NCBI GenBank assembly: GCA_029224185.1
Contig: CM055188.1
Location: 12,777,497 to 12,841,496, forward strand
From: Karalla daura
Lineage: Eukaryota > Chordata > Actinopteri > Chaetodontiformes > Leiognathidae
Direction: 5' to 3'
Length of the DNA: 64,000 nt
A program made the translations under genes and the position numbers. Shown piece by piece: positions 35,201-45,244 of the stretch. The notes beneath the pieces are model-generated. The model saw only the letters and a program-made list of their open reading frames with translations, was not told the origin of the DNA and did no database searches. Positions within the stretch are counted from its first letter, which is position 1. The number at the start of each line of letters is the position of its first letter.

Positions 35201-38200
35201 TATATTCTGTTTTACTGTGTATGGCTTGTATGCTTATCAGTATTTTGTGAACTATTATGCTCAGATTGGCAGGCTCTCCTCCTGATCTTTTGTATAATGT
35301 CACTACCACAGTTGAGGTCAACAGACAGAAGTGTCTCCAGTGCCTCCAGCAGGTGTCCACAGAGCCCTCTTAAACTTCTCTAAACCCTCCCAAAGATTAA
35401 TATTAACGCTTCACACGCACCTACATTTACAACCGAGTGTTCAGTTTGACTGCAACGGGCTGCTCCTAGTATTTAAATGTAGTTATAGTTATTCAGTGTT
35501 ACTAGTTGATGCATATTTTAACATTTTGTAGAGTTTCTCTAGTGTACAGGTGCCTTACACCTTCAGAAAGTCCTCTTCATTAACCTCTGCGTGCAGACCA
35601 GTAAATGACCATGCGACGACACACGGATCGCTCTACCGACTCTGGCCTGCTATAAGACGGTGGAAGCTGTCAATCAAAAGACCCTGCGGCGTCATAAATT
35701 AGCCCTCTCCTGATTGGCTGATGGAGTCAAACTGTTGTTGGGTCGTTGCGCTCCGGCTTCATTAAGATGCTCTTTGGTTCGTCTCGTTTGTGGGCGTTCA
35801 ATGATTGCAGAGACGCCGAAAGTTATGTCTCAAATTTTCTATACTGATCAGTCGACTGAAATTACGTTGATATCTAACTTGTAGACTGACACAGAGAATG
35901 AAGAACGGACAAAATTCGTTCATAATTTCGTGTTACCTGTTTAACTTTCGCCGCCATGACGTTAGACACATTGTAGTGATTGTTTTCGGAGGTGAGACGA
36001 GTCTTTGTTACCGTAACTGTGCCTGTTTTTTAGCCTCACAATCTCCTTTACGTCGTCTTAACCAGATCCCTATTAAGTTGTTTGCTGTTCTCTACCGTAA
36101 ATCACAACTGTTATACTGTGACGTCGTAAACCCGTCGTTCAGGTTTCTAGACTCGTTGATGTCAGATAGTGCATTCCATCGAAGTACAGTATATATGAGA
36201 TTATGCTGAGTCAACGTGGTGACACACAATAGACCTTTTTTCACCTCTCTATCTGTAAATCACGGGTCGCGAGCAACCTGCGCGCTTCAAACTGTTAAGA
36301 GACAGATCAAAGGAAAAGATACCAGGTGGGTATAACCTGAGTGTGCGTTGAGTCTCCTCAGACCTGAAGTAATTCATTGACAACATGGTAATATTTACTT
36401 TATCATCATTTTGCTACAAGTATGTTTTGCATCCAGTGGAAGCGGTATTTCAGCTTTATTTATCCCAGATAAAATTCTTGTGACAGATTGTGATCAGACA
36501 GACAGAATAAACAAAACATTAGTGTCTATGATCGTGCATTTGAGGGAAAGATGCATTGCAGATGGTCTTGAAAGTAATAATAATATGCATCCTGAAAGGA
36601 AAATTTTTTCACAGTGAATAAGTTGCCAGCACCAAAAATAACAATAATAGTATCTTTCATATAATAATATCTTTCATAGCATAATATTTTCTGCATCAGT
36701 TGAATTACAACATGATCAATTGTCTAGCAGCACATTTTCAGTTGATCAAAGCATGTAACAATACTTAACATTTTATACTCTGGATTTTCAGTTTGTGGAT
36801 CAAATTAAATTCATAAAGCATGAGAAAATGCATAGGTGATGTGTTTTACCTCTGAAAGTTAAATGTGATGAGTTTTCTAGCACATTTTATTTGACTTCAC
36901 CATTAAAGACAGCACATTACATTTTAACAACACACTACATGTGTTGTCATTTCAAGATCATACAAATGTACCATAATAAGTTGATGGTGGTTTAATCAGC
37001 TTTATGGCCTTTGCTATGAGCAGTTAGTCGCCCAACCTTTGCTTGTACTTCAATGTCTCTGTCAGGTGATCACTGTCAACTAATACAAGGAGACATGATT
37101 CAGGTTTTTATTGTGCCTTTCTGTTTTCTGTTTTCTTCTAAGTACAATGTCATTCTTCATAGTCCAAATTATAATAATGTGAAATTCTGTCTGACCTGCT
37201 CTTTCTTTATGTTCACAGGTGTTTGTCCAAAGCCTTATGTCAGAACAGATAAAGGCCCAGACGGGAAGATGCTGCTGCAGTGTGATGTTTTAGGTGCTTC
37301 TCCTGAACCTACTGTGGAGTGGAAAGACAGTGCTGGAAAAGTACTTACTGCCCAAAAATCACCGTTCCAGCTGAGAGAAGGACGCTATTACATCACCCTT
37401 CATGCTCGTCTGACCAAGACAGACAACTACACCTGTGTTGTCACACAGGAGGAAATTTGCCATGAGACCTTTAATTACATCTATGCAGTTCATGGTGAGG
37501 TTTTAAAATTTACAATATTTTATGTCTCCTGATATTTTATTTGTTACTAGTCTTCAAATATGTTAATGTTACTTAACACAATGTTAAGATGAAGACACAA
37601 ACCAACCGTGAAGATTGTGAAGGTTCATTTAATAAATCTACATATCAGAGAAAAGACAGAGTCTGGAAGACCTGTCAAAGACCAGGGCTCTGTTTGAAGA
37701 TCTGTGCAAGCTGACCGAAAACACATACAAATGCATGTCCTATCTTTTGTGCATTTGATCAGTATTTGTGCTGAAAAAACACTGCAACAGTCACATCCAT
37801 AAGACTTTCCACAGGCAGAAATTCACTGTGTACATTATTATCATTATTATAATGTTAACACACTAACAATACATAAAATTACAGTAAAATGACACATAAT
37901 GACAATTTGTCATGTAACACTGACTGAACACATATTCAGAGCAACACAGATGTGATGGTCATAGAGATATGTTATATAGAATCAAATCATGCAAGTTATT
38001 TCATAAAAGCACTGACCCATGTCTCATTCTTCGGCCAGTGTTAAATTTTCTATTTCGTACGTGTGTCCAGTAAGTGATGATGTCTGCATCACCACGTTAA
38101 AATGAGCCAAAACATCTAAGCCTCGAAACCAAAGAAAAGATTAAACAAAATAAATTCCCGAAAATGTCACATAACAAACTCTAAGTGTTATGAAACTTCT

Positions 38201-40456
38201 AAATTAAAATGTCTATTCAGATGTCCACCACAGGAGTGACAGTAAGAATGTACATCCTGGAAGGGAATATTGGGGAAGTTTTGCACATAGCAGCAACAAC
38301 AATACGAAACTTCTCATTGTGCATCGCTGACTCTCTGACACATTGTTTTGGCCATTTACAAAGCGGTTGTACAGCCCTACTGTGTATGTATGAACTAGCT
38401 GAGTAAGTAGGGTGTTACTGTATGTGGTCAGTCAGTGGAGACAGGAAATGTGCATCCAGCTGTTTTCTCCTCATGGTTTGTTATGTTCATTCACCAGTTT
38501 CATCTAGATTTCATCTTCATGATGCTCAACATCAGAGTTTTCAGTTTTAGGATCAAATTAAATTCATAAATCATGAGAAAATGGATAGATAATGTATTTT
38601 CTCTTTGAGAAAGCTGAATGTGTTTAATTTTCCATCAGCACATTTTATTTGACTTCATCATTAAAGACAGCACTTTGACAACACACTACATGTGATGTCA
38701 CTTCAAAATCATTTTAACAGTTGTATCATAGTGATTTAAGGGTGGTCTAAACAGCAATCTGGAGTGTGTGGTTTGCATTATGGGAGTGGCTGCATAGTGT
38801 TTGATTATACATCACTGAAAGCTGCAACATCATATTACTCAGTTCAACAAATTGAGTGTTATGTTGTCATATTGACAACCAAGCTATTCTGGTTGTCAAC
38901 ATATTTATTTCTCTGACTTAGAGCATTGTAGAATGGCAGTGAATGGCCATGGTCTGGACTTTGGAACTGGAAGTGGAGACTGGAGGAAGTGCAAATGTAG
39001 ACACTAGTGTGTTTGATGATGTTTGAACCCTGGAGGTTTTTCTAGTCTCAGCTGGTGCTGCACGCTTTATAAAATCCATATTTGATGTTCTTGATGTTTG
39101 TAACTCATCAACTCATCATGTCAATGTGTAAAATAACATGTCATCATTGCAGCAGATGCTGGCTGTTTAACAGCAGAACTAACTTCCAGGTTCAGTTTTC
39201 TGAATGTGAGCTGAAACATCCTGTTGTGAAGTCACAGCTTCATCAGTCCCCAGGGCTGTGTGATTGAAGCTTCCAGCACAGAGGACTTCAAATGGCAGCC
39301 TGGTGTGACACAGCACAATATGTTCACTCCACCGTCCCTTTCAGTTCATGAAGAGACATTTTAACATGTGATACTCTGTCAGCACCGTAAACACACTTAT
39401 TATTGAGGTAGCAGCAGCATTGTTGTTTGGAGACTCAAGTTTATTAGTGGATCAGTGACCTGACTGCATCACACCAGAGTGTGTCAGTCTCCAGAAACAA
39501 GCAGAGCAAAACTGCACTGGAGCATCCTTGTATTTATATCTGCTTCAAAACTCACTTTATTCTGATGCTGCACCTTTGCACCAGATGTTACAGCTGTTTT
39601 ACATGATTCTGCTAACTAAGCAACAAGTAGACGATCCATGGCCATTGAAAACACAACCTGCCTGGTAGAAGTAATTATCATGTCACTAGTCTAGTAATAC
39701 TTTCTATTAAAGCAGCTGAAAGTGATGAAACTGTTCCTGATGAAAATGAAATTCCTGCTGGAAGAGGAATCCTGCAGTCACGATGCAAGCTTTGATTGAC
39801 AGCAGAGTCAATGATCTCTGTGACAGCCTCTCAGATGTCAGGTCAAAGTTCAGATCAGTCCTCATCTCTGTATCAAAGACATTTACTCTCTAAATACTAC
39901 AACAACTCTCAGTGTCTGAAGGGCTGCCTGTGTGGCTGTTGTTGCTGTGGCTGATATGGAGACTGTTGTGGTGACTGGGTGGTGGTGTTATTTACAACAA
40001 ACTCTGCAGGAATGAAACTGGTTCCATCAACCAGCAGCTCTGCTTTGTTTCTCTGAGTTACATGCTGCTTTTCTTCTCTGTCAATGGTCTCTAGGAAATG
40101 ATTTAAAGATCAAAACACCTGAAAACTCTGGACTTAAGCTCCATTTATATAGAAAACCTTAATGCAGAAACAACTCAGGAAACAAACTTTACTGAGCTTT
40201 ATTGAGTGCTGATAAAATGTAGCACAAAGGTTTTCTAAACTTCAAAATGGTGTAGGAGCAAAACACAACCAAAACACAAGGAGCTAATGAAAGTAGCACA
40301 AGCCAAACTAGGAGACATGAAGAGCAACCTGACATTTAGAATGAGCCACAAGATACAAGTGTTCACTTTCTCCTTTGTCTTTCAGATTCAGCGGAGAAGA
40401 TTGGAATGATCGTTGGGATCTTAGCTGTATGTGTGATTGCTGTAATTTGTTTTTAG
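32171..40456 (+). CDS. B7/butyrophilin-like two-Ig-domain membrane protein, gene 1 (damaged)
   Basis: Exons 32171-32237 (signal peptide), 33743-34048 (V-set), 37219-37494 (C-type Ig) and 40386-40456 (transmembrane) join in frame to 240 codons including the stop. All introns are phase 1. The V-set shows LLPC, FDWKKDGG and DSGYYTC; the second domain shows LLQC, VEWKDSAGK and YTCVV, with extra cysteines in VCPKP and EEICH. Two faults compared with gene 2 stand out: the 39-bp linker exon is split by an insertion at 34931-36293, and a TAG at 40454 directly follows the membrane segment IGMIVGILAVCVIAVICF. Because the exons are symmetrical, skipping the linker keeps the frame and gives a tail-less membrane protein. 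Entering the broken linker exon instead stops at 34944 and gives a V-domain-only secreted form. The subfamily (HHLA2, VTCN1 or BTN-like) cannot be fixed from sequence alone. Confidence 0.75.
32455..32555. repeat. (TG)n-rich microsatellite
   Basis: An interrupted TG tract with several TGCG units. Confidence 0.9.
32620..32659. repeat. (TC)n microsatellite
   Basis: About 40 bp of CT dinucleotide with one CCCT interruption. Confidence 0.95.
33338..33676. mobile_element. Fold-back MITE with 81-bp inverted arms
   Basis: 33338-33418 and 33596-33676 are nearly perfect inverted complements, including GACGTTTCGTCCTTCATCCG against its reverse complement. The 177-bp spacer has no reading frame. The arm motif is widespread in fish genomes as a short palindromic element. 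It ends 66 bp before the V-set exon of gene 1 and is absent from gene 2. Confidence 0.85.
33743..34048 (+). CDS. Ig gene 1, V-set exon
   Basis: 306 bp, with acceptor CTTCCAG ending at 33742 and donor GTAAGT at 34049. It encodes RVTVKEGERALLPC through DSGYYTC to YRVELIV. The canonical cysteines, core Trp and DxGxYxC are present. About 88 percent identical by eye to the gene 2 exon, with one codon more. Confidence 0.9.
34924..34946 (+). pseudogene. Ig gene 1, left part of split linker exon
   Basis: The acceptor TTTCAG ends at 34923 and the first seven bases match the gene 2 linker exon (56693). Foreign sequence starts at 34931. If the acceptor is used, the frame reads ECLTLTS and stops at 34944-34946. 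Confidence 0.7.
34931..36293. mobile_element. Insertion splitting the linker exon of Ig gene 1
   Basis: Compared with gene 2, 1363 bp lie between the first seven bases of the linker exon and the rest, which resumes at 36294. TTAA occurs near both borders (34935 and 36295), which is the piggyBac target, but I see no matching terminal inverted repeats. The right half (35580-36290) is CpG-rich, with an inverted CCAAT (ATTGGCTG) near 35713. The type of element is unknown. Confidence 0.6.
36294..36326 (+). pseudogene. Ig gene 1, right part of split linker exon
   Basis: TTAAGAGACAGATCAAAGGA and the following bases match gene 2 (56700-56731) up to a donor GT. No acceptor is now next to it. The following intron sequence (GTGCGTTGAG, CAGACCTGAAGT) also matches gene 2. 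Confidence 0.75.
37219..37494 (+). CDS. Ig gene 1, C-type Ig exon
   Basis: 276 bp, with acceptor TTCACAG ending at 37218 and donor GTGAGG at 37495. It encodes VCPKPYVRTDKGPDGKMLLQ through VEWKDSAGKVLTA to DNYTCVVTQEEICHE. The LLQC and YTC cysteines are present, plus an extra pair (VCPKP, EEICH). Confidence 0.9.
37495..40385 (+). other. Ig gene 1, intron before transmembrane exon
   Basis: 2.9 kb against 1.1 kb in gene 2. 37607-39177 has no counterpart in gene 2 at this place; inside it, 38530-38740 resembles 36780-36965 upstream of the Ig exon. 39178-39985 is almost identical to gene 2 58136-58945. About 300 bp (39985-40285) are again absent from gene 2. Confidence 0.75.
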
Positions 40457-40490
40457 AACAAGAAGCACATCATAAGATGCTGGAACAAAT
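40386..40490 (+). CDS. Ig gene 1, transmembrane exon with stop
   Basis: The acceptor TTTCAG ends at 40385 and the donor GTAAGT is at 40491; 105 bp. It encodes DSAEKIGMIVGILAVCVIAV and ICF, then TAG at 40454-40456. The 34 bases after the stop would be a basic juxtamembrane piece. The splice donor survives, so the stop may be recent. Confidence 0.8.
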
Positions 40491-40894
40491 GTAAGTTTCT
40501 GTCATGGATAGTGGGGTTCAATGTGAAAACAGCAAAAAAAGCAAGATATGCATACAATAGAAATTATGTGATGATATGATATTATATTTGTTAGACTTGT
40601 TTGTAAATACAGATTTAAGGATCATATGACTGGGATTGTAGTGTTCAGTCACACGTTATAGTTCAACTCCCACTGCATTTATAGCCAAAATTTATACATG
40701 ATAAAGATGAAAAGATCAACACCTTTTTCTCAACATAACATGTAGGAATTTTAGGTCACTATTCACCCTGTGAGAGAAGCTGATTTACACCTTTGAAAGA
40801 CGCAAACAATAAATAATTTTGGGAGGAAATCTGCTTGTTGTCTGTCTGACCGTCAGACTAGTGAAATGTTCACCTTTGTTTTTGTTTCCTGCAG

Positions 40895-40982
40895 GTATGT
40901 CCGGCAGTAACAATCCTTCTATTCCTCCTGGTGAGGAGACACCAATGACAATGTGTTGTAAAGGTGAACGTGCAGGTTCCTG
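40895..40982 (+). pseudogene. Ig gene 1, untranslated former tail exon
   Basis: The acceptor CTGCAG ends at 40894. The following sequence aligns in position with the gene 2 tail exon (60080-60150), and both are followed by TGTAAAGGTGAACRTGCAGG. It now lies behind the stop at 40454, so it would be 3' UTR. Confidence 0.5.
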
Positions 40983-41148
40983 AGAACATGTTTCAGCTTG
41001 TGAATGAGAATGAGAGAATGAGATCTCACTGAGTAAAGATCATTCTCACTGGATTACTATGTATACTATGAGATTATTTTTAAATCTTATTTTACTGTTT
41101 TATTATGTCACACTTCAAAATCACTGTTCAAGCCAAAACAGCACCCTA

Positions 41149-41154
41149 AATAAA
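41149..41154 (+). promoter_or_regulatory. Polyadenylation signal, Ig gene 1 (candidate)
   Basis: AATAAA in a 3' region that aligns with the gene 2 3' region (GCACCCTAAATAA). Confidence 0.5.
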
Positions 41155-42240
41155 ATTGAGTACTAAATTACATGATCTTGGATGTTTATGCTGTGGAAAA
41201 AATCTTCATATGCCTGGGAAAATCAAAAAGCAAGACTGGAACAGGCACCCAGTGTTAATTCTCTGCAGACAAAGAAGACGACACACTGACCACAGCCAGG
41301 GGATCAGAGGACTGCTTCCCTGAGGAAGGGCCACAATGCATTTTAACCTAACCTCCAGGAATACTAAGTGTGAAAATTGCAGAGAGGAGGCAGTCTCACT
41401 GCTGCCAGTAGCTGCAACGACTTGGCAGCAACGTCTCAGCAGCTGCAGAGAAGAGAGGGGGACAGAGAGGGACATCGGCAACAGCAGAAAGCAACAAATA
41501 GAGCAGTGACAACCATGAGCTGCAATGACTCTATAACATAGTGGTTGGAACAACAAGCAGTAGCAATGACAACATAATAACATAATAACCACAACCTAAC
41601 ATAACATTGCTGATCAAGGAGAGTAGAGATGGATGGCAGGGGGAACTGTCAAGTTTGGGTGGGCTGAGGTAGTAACACGTGTGTGTGTGCGTGCGTGTGC
41701 GAGTGTTTACAGCAGGTGGATAACAGGTCCCTTATGTGCACATGCCTTCATGCAGAACTACATCGGTGCAAGGTTTGTCACTAGGCTTCAGTGGAAAGGA
41801 ACAGAAATTAACGTGGTCACACCCCGACATTGGTGGGAGCCGTGATCGCCCTGCAATCAGTCCGAGGCAGCAGTGAGGCAGGAGACCAGGGCACCATGAA
41901 GCCCACAGCCCCTCAGAACCTGGTGGGCCCAGTCATGAGCACCACCCCTGCAGGGAGGCTGGCCGGATAGCCAGGGCACGAGGAGGCTGGAGGAGGGGGG
42001 TCTGGTCAGGGTGTCAGTCCTCCCCCTTCCTGTATCTCCTCCTCCAAAGCCTAGTGCTGTGTATTGTGAGTTTGTCTAATGTGCTATTACAATCAGAGGG
42101 GCTGGGAGACCTCTGCCCTCCCCCCAAGTCAGGGCTGCTGCGCCCAGAGGAACTCCCAACTATCTTCATAGCCCCAGAAGCCGCCACTAGACCCGGCCCC
42201 ACATGACCCGCCCAGGACCGGGCCTCCCAGGGTCCACATC
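41155..42240. other. Unassigned stretch between Ig gene 1 and repeat cluster
   Basis: The GC content rises after 41630. Several frames exist on both strands, but none matches a family I recognise. ATTGGTGGGAGCC near 41830 could be a retroelement primer-binding site, but no flanking LTR was found. Confidence 0.4.
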
Positions 42241-42244
42241 CAGG

Positions 42245-42725
42245 GGGCATGTGGAGCAGAGGCTCCAGCCAAGCCCCTAAACGTCAAATATAAAGGCGAA
42301 TGGTAAAATTCTGTGTCCGGATTTGACGCTCCGGGTTCTGCATTGACTCTCATGCAGACCCCAGCTTGGCTGGACGGGACGCTGCGAGCAGAGGCTCCAG
42401 CCGTCCATTCACTCCCATAATAACCCGGTCACGCGAAGCATGACACCGCTAACCACTGTCTCATTGAAGAACCGAGTATCCTCTGCCCGGAAGTGTTTTT
42501 CTCACTATTTTCTCACTGTTTGTACACTTTGTCCTGAGAATATATCCACTGACACGTTAAACAAGGCCAATATTTGAAATACCTGGCTAAACATCTATGT
42601 AAATAATGTGAATTTATACTAAAACAACAATGATAACCATGGATAAATTGGATTTCAACAGACTGTTTACATCTACTTAGGACCCGCCCCCCTCGCGTGT
42701 GTGGTGTTACCATGGAAACAAAAGG
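42245..42725 (-). repeat. Dispersed repeat Y, copy 1 (inverted)
   Basis: 42251-42290 is the reverse complement of about 50885-50925, and 42692-42722 of about 50846-50878. Also shares TTGACGCTCCGGGTT and CTCATGCA with 61980-62030. No reading frame. Confidence 0.7.
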
Positions 42726-44128
42726 ACGGCGTTGCTTCAGGTAGTCTAGTCAGGGTTTCCCCAAAAAATGTATACAGACTTTAAATTATTGTAAAGTAAA
42801 CGTCAATTAAAATGCATTTAATTTTCAAACGGTAATAGAATTTCTAAACATTATTTTTATTTGATTTTTTATCATCTAAAGTCTATGCCATGAGACCTAC
42901 AAAAGTCACCGAATTAATAGCAGCTACTGAAAGCGAATGCACGCAAATACCAAGAGAATTGGGTGCAATCTGCATTGTCAGCAGTGACTGGATTAAATTA
43001 TTGATTATGATAATAATTATTATTATTATTATTTGGTCGCTCTCCGTCTGACAGAGAGAGAGACAGACAGAGAGAAAGAGAAATATGTCATGTTTATACA
43101 TATTTCTTTGAATATTGACTTAGTATATGAGAATCTCTGAGCTCTGATGAGAAGATTGAAAAGATTGATGAGAAGAAGAAATTGTGATTAGGAACCTTGG
43201 AAGCTTGTTATAGATTTTGGGGCCTGCTTGAACGGTGTTGCTTCTGACCTCCCCATAAACATTCTAAAATGTCATCCTCATTGCTCAAAAAAATCTATGG
43301 AGGGCTGGTTCTTGCCATAAGTGTTATGGGCAGTCACATGGAGCGCCATCTGCTGGAGGAGTCCTGTCATGTCACCCTTGGCCTGTCATTCTATTGTGAA
43401 TGGCCCTCTCAGACACTTTCTGAGGTAGTAGGAGCCTGAAACTCAGCATGATGGATGCTCTTGACCTACTATTGAACATAGTAAAATTTCAGCCATTTAG
43501 CTCAAAGTGTTGAGGAGGAGTGGTCGATTGAAAAATGAGAGGGTCTAAAAGCTATAGCCAACTAGACCATCAGATTCTGGAGGCCAATCTGGAGGAGATC
43601 TCTTTCTAAAGGTGCTGTGAATCTGACATTTCAGTATGTTGTAGGGGGGCCCTGGACAAGATGATATGAGTTGGTTTGGTCCTGGTTGGAGCCATACTTT
43701 TCAAAGGGCGGGGCTTTGAACGTTCACCATTTCCCACCTTTGAGGGCTCGCCATGGTCTCAAAAATAGACCAAATGGCCTGAAACTCAGTCTGCAGACCC
43801 CATAGTGGACCTGGAACAGACCCTCCGAGCCCTGCCTCCATAGACCCTTGGGGGGCCCTTGGGGCCGCAAAGTTGCTCTAGGAAGGTGCTATTAACTTGG
43901 AGGCAGCAGATTCCAAAACAAGACCTTCTGACAAGTAACATAGTCAAAAACCAGGAGGAAATTCCGAGGGGAGTGGATTTTTCTCTCCCCTCTCCCTTTT
44001 GACTCAGGCACATTAGGACTACAAACAAAATGGCGGAGCACATGAGTGTGTATTGCAAGATAGTTCATTTTTGGGTAAGGCTTCAGGGGGTTCAGAAAAC
44101 CTCTTTCCAAGAAATATATATAACCACA
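42726..44128. other. Unassigned stretch
   Basis: An (ATT)n stretch near 43007-43033 is followed by repeat-like sequence in which purine-rich GGGGGCCC blocks recur (43645, 43850). No gene seen. Confidence 0.5.
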
Positions 44129-44133
44129 ACATA

Positions 44134-44343
44134 TGTATAAAAGGCTGTCGAATAGACCTGGTGTAGGCTCCACCCCTAGTTTAGAGTTACGGTGATGTCA
44201 CCACTCCTAGACCGGCGTTCTCCGGATTTATCATTCCAGCAGGTCCTCAGCCCTTGATGCGCTCCAGGACATAATTTAGTTGTTAACCACTCCCGGATCC
44301 CACTGCCGTGATTTAGACACTCAGAGGGTCAGTCCAGGAAGAA
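44134..44343 (+). repeat. 5' LTR remnant of Pao/BEL element
   Basis: Matches 49324-49525 except for about ten substitutions and an extra 8 bp (AGGGTCAG) near 44324. It starts TGTATAAAAGG, so the TATA-like box begins two bases into the LTR. Confidence 0.85.
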
Positions 44344-45242
44344 TAACTGTCCTCTCCTGAGGTTCCTGTGGCGTGACCTGAAGGTGGATGAACCACCTCG
44401 GTTATTTGAATGGCAAGTTCTGCCTTTCGGCACAACATGCATGCCCCTGCCGTGCTACATACGCATTGCAACGCGATGTTGCTGATTGTTGCCGTACAGG
44501 CGACATCCTGAAGTTTTCCATAGATCGCTGTTTCTATGTGGACAACTGCCTGCAAAGTGTGTGCACTCAAGAAGAAGCGAAGCTGCTAGTGAACTGCCTC
44601 AGAGATCTTCTAGGCCCAGCAGGGTTTGGCGTGAGGCAATGGGCCTGTAATTAGCCGCAAGTCCTAGATCATCTGCCCCAGGATGCCAGATCTCAAAGCC
44701 TAGACTTGCGGCTTGCACAAGACAGGACCAACCCCCAGGAATCAACGCTCGGCCTGAGTTGGAACTGGGAGAGAGACACTCTGAGTGACAAACAGAGACC
44801 TGTGACCTATGATGTGCCTACCCTGAGGAACCTTTACAAGGTCCTGGCGTCCCAGTATGACCCCCTGGGATACCTGTTACCATTTTCCACCCAAGCAAAG
44901 CTTATCATTCGACAACTGTGGGACAAGCAACGAGGGTGGGATGACCCAAACCTACCTACCGCACTGCTACAAGCCTGGTCCAACTGGGAAGATGAGTTGA
45001 AATTCCTGCCTCTCCTGAGCTTCCCGCGGGCCTACGTGCCTTCCAACTTCTGTCAAGAATCAGCCGTTCGTGAAGTACACATCTTCGAACAGGCTTTTGG
45101 AGCAGTGGCTTACCTGAGGACTGAAGATAATGAGGGCCACCTCCACCTCTCCTTTGTGATGGCTCGTTCCAGGGTAGCTCCGTGTGTGCAGCTCTCATTG
45201 GAGCCCAGATGGCACGTCTCGTCCAGAATGAGCTTACCCTAG
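44344..45242 (+). pseudogene. Pao/BEL pol, reverse transcriptase remnant
   Basis: A degraded start (WRDLKVDEPP, FEWQ in another frame) is followed by the frame 44388-45242. This has YVDN, the RT active-site block, at about 44538, an in-frame TAG at 44652-44654, then the conserved connection region (TLRNLYKVLASQYDPLGYLL, WDDPNLPTALLQAWSNWE, FGAVAYLRTEDNEG). After SRVAP near 45180 a deletion shifts the frame. The reading continues in another frame up to the hAT insertion at 45245. Confidence 0.85.
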
Positions 45243-45244
45243 AG
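45237..45244. repeat. 8-bp target site duplication, left
   Basis: CCCTAGAG, identical to 47576-47583. Confidence 0.9.

Noticed and set aside
35898..36209. 103-residue open frame in the insertion of Ig gene 1
   Set aside because: No recognisable domain, in a CpG-rich segment where chance frames are longer, and no splice or start context.
34931..36293. piggyBac element splitting the linker exon
   Set aside because: TTAA occurs near both borders, but no terminal inverted repeats or transposase could be seen, so the class was left open.
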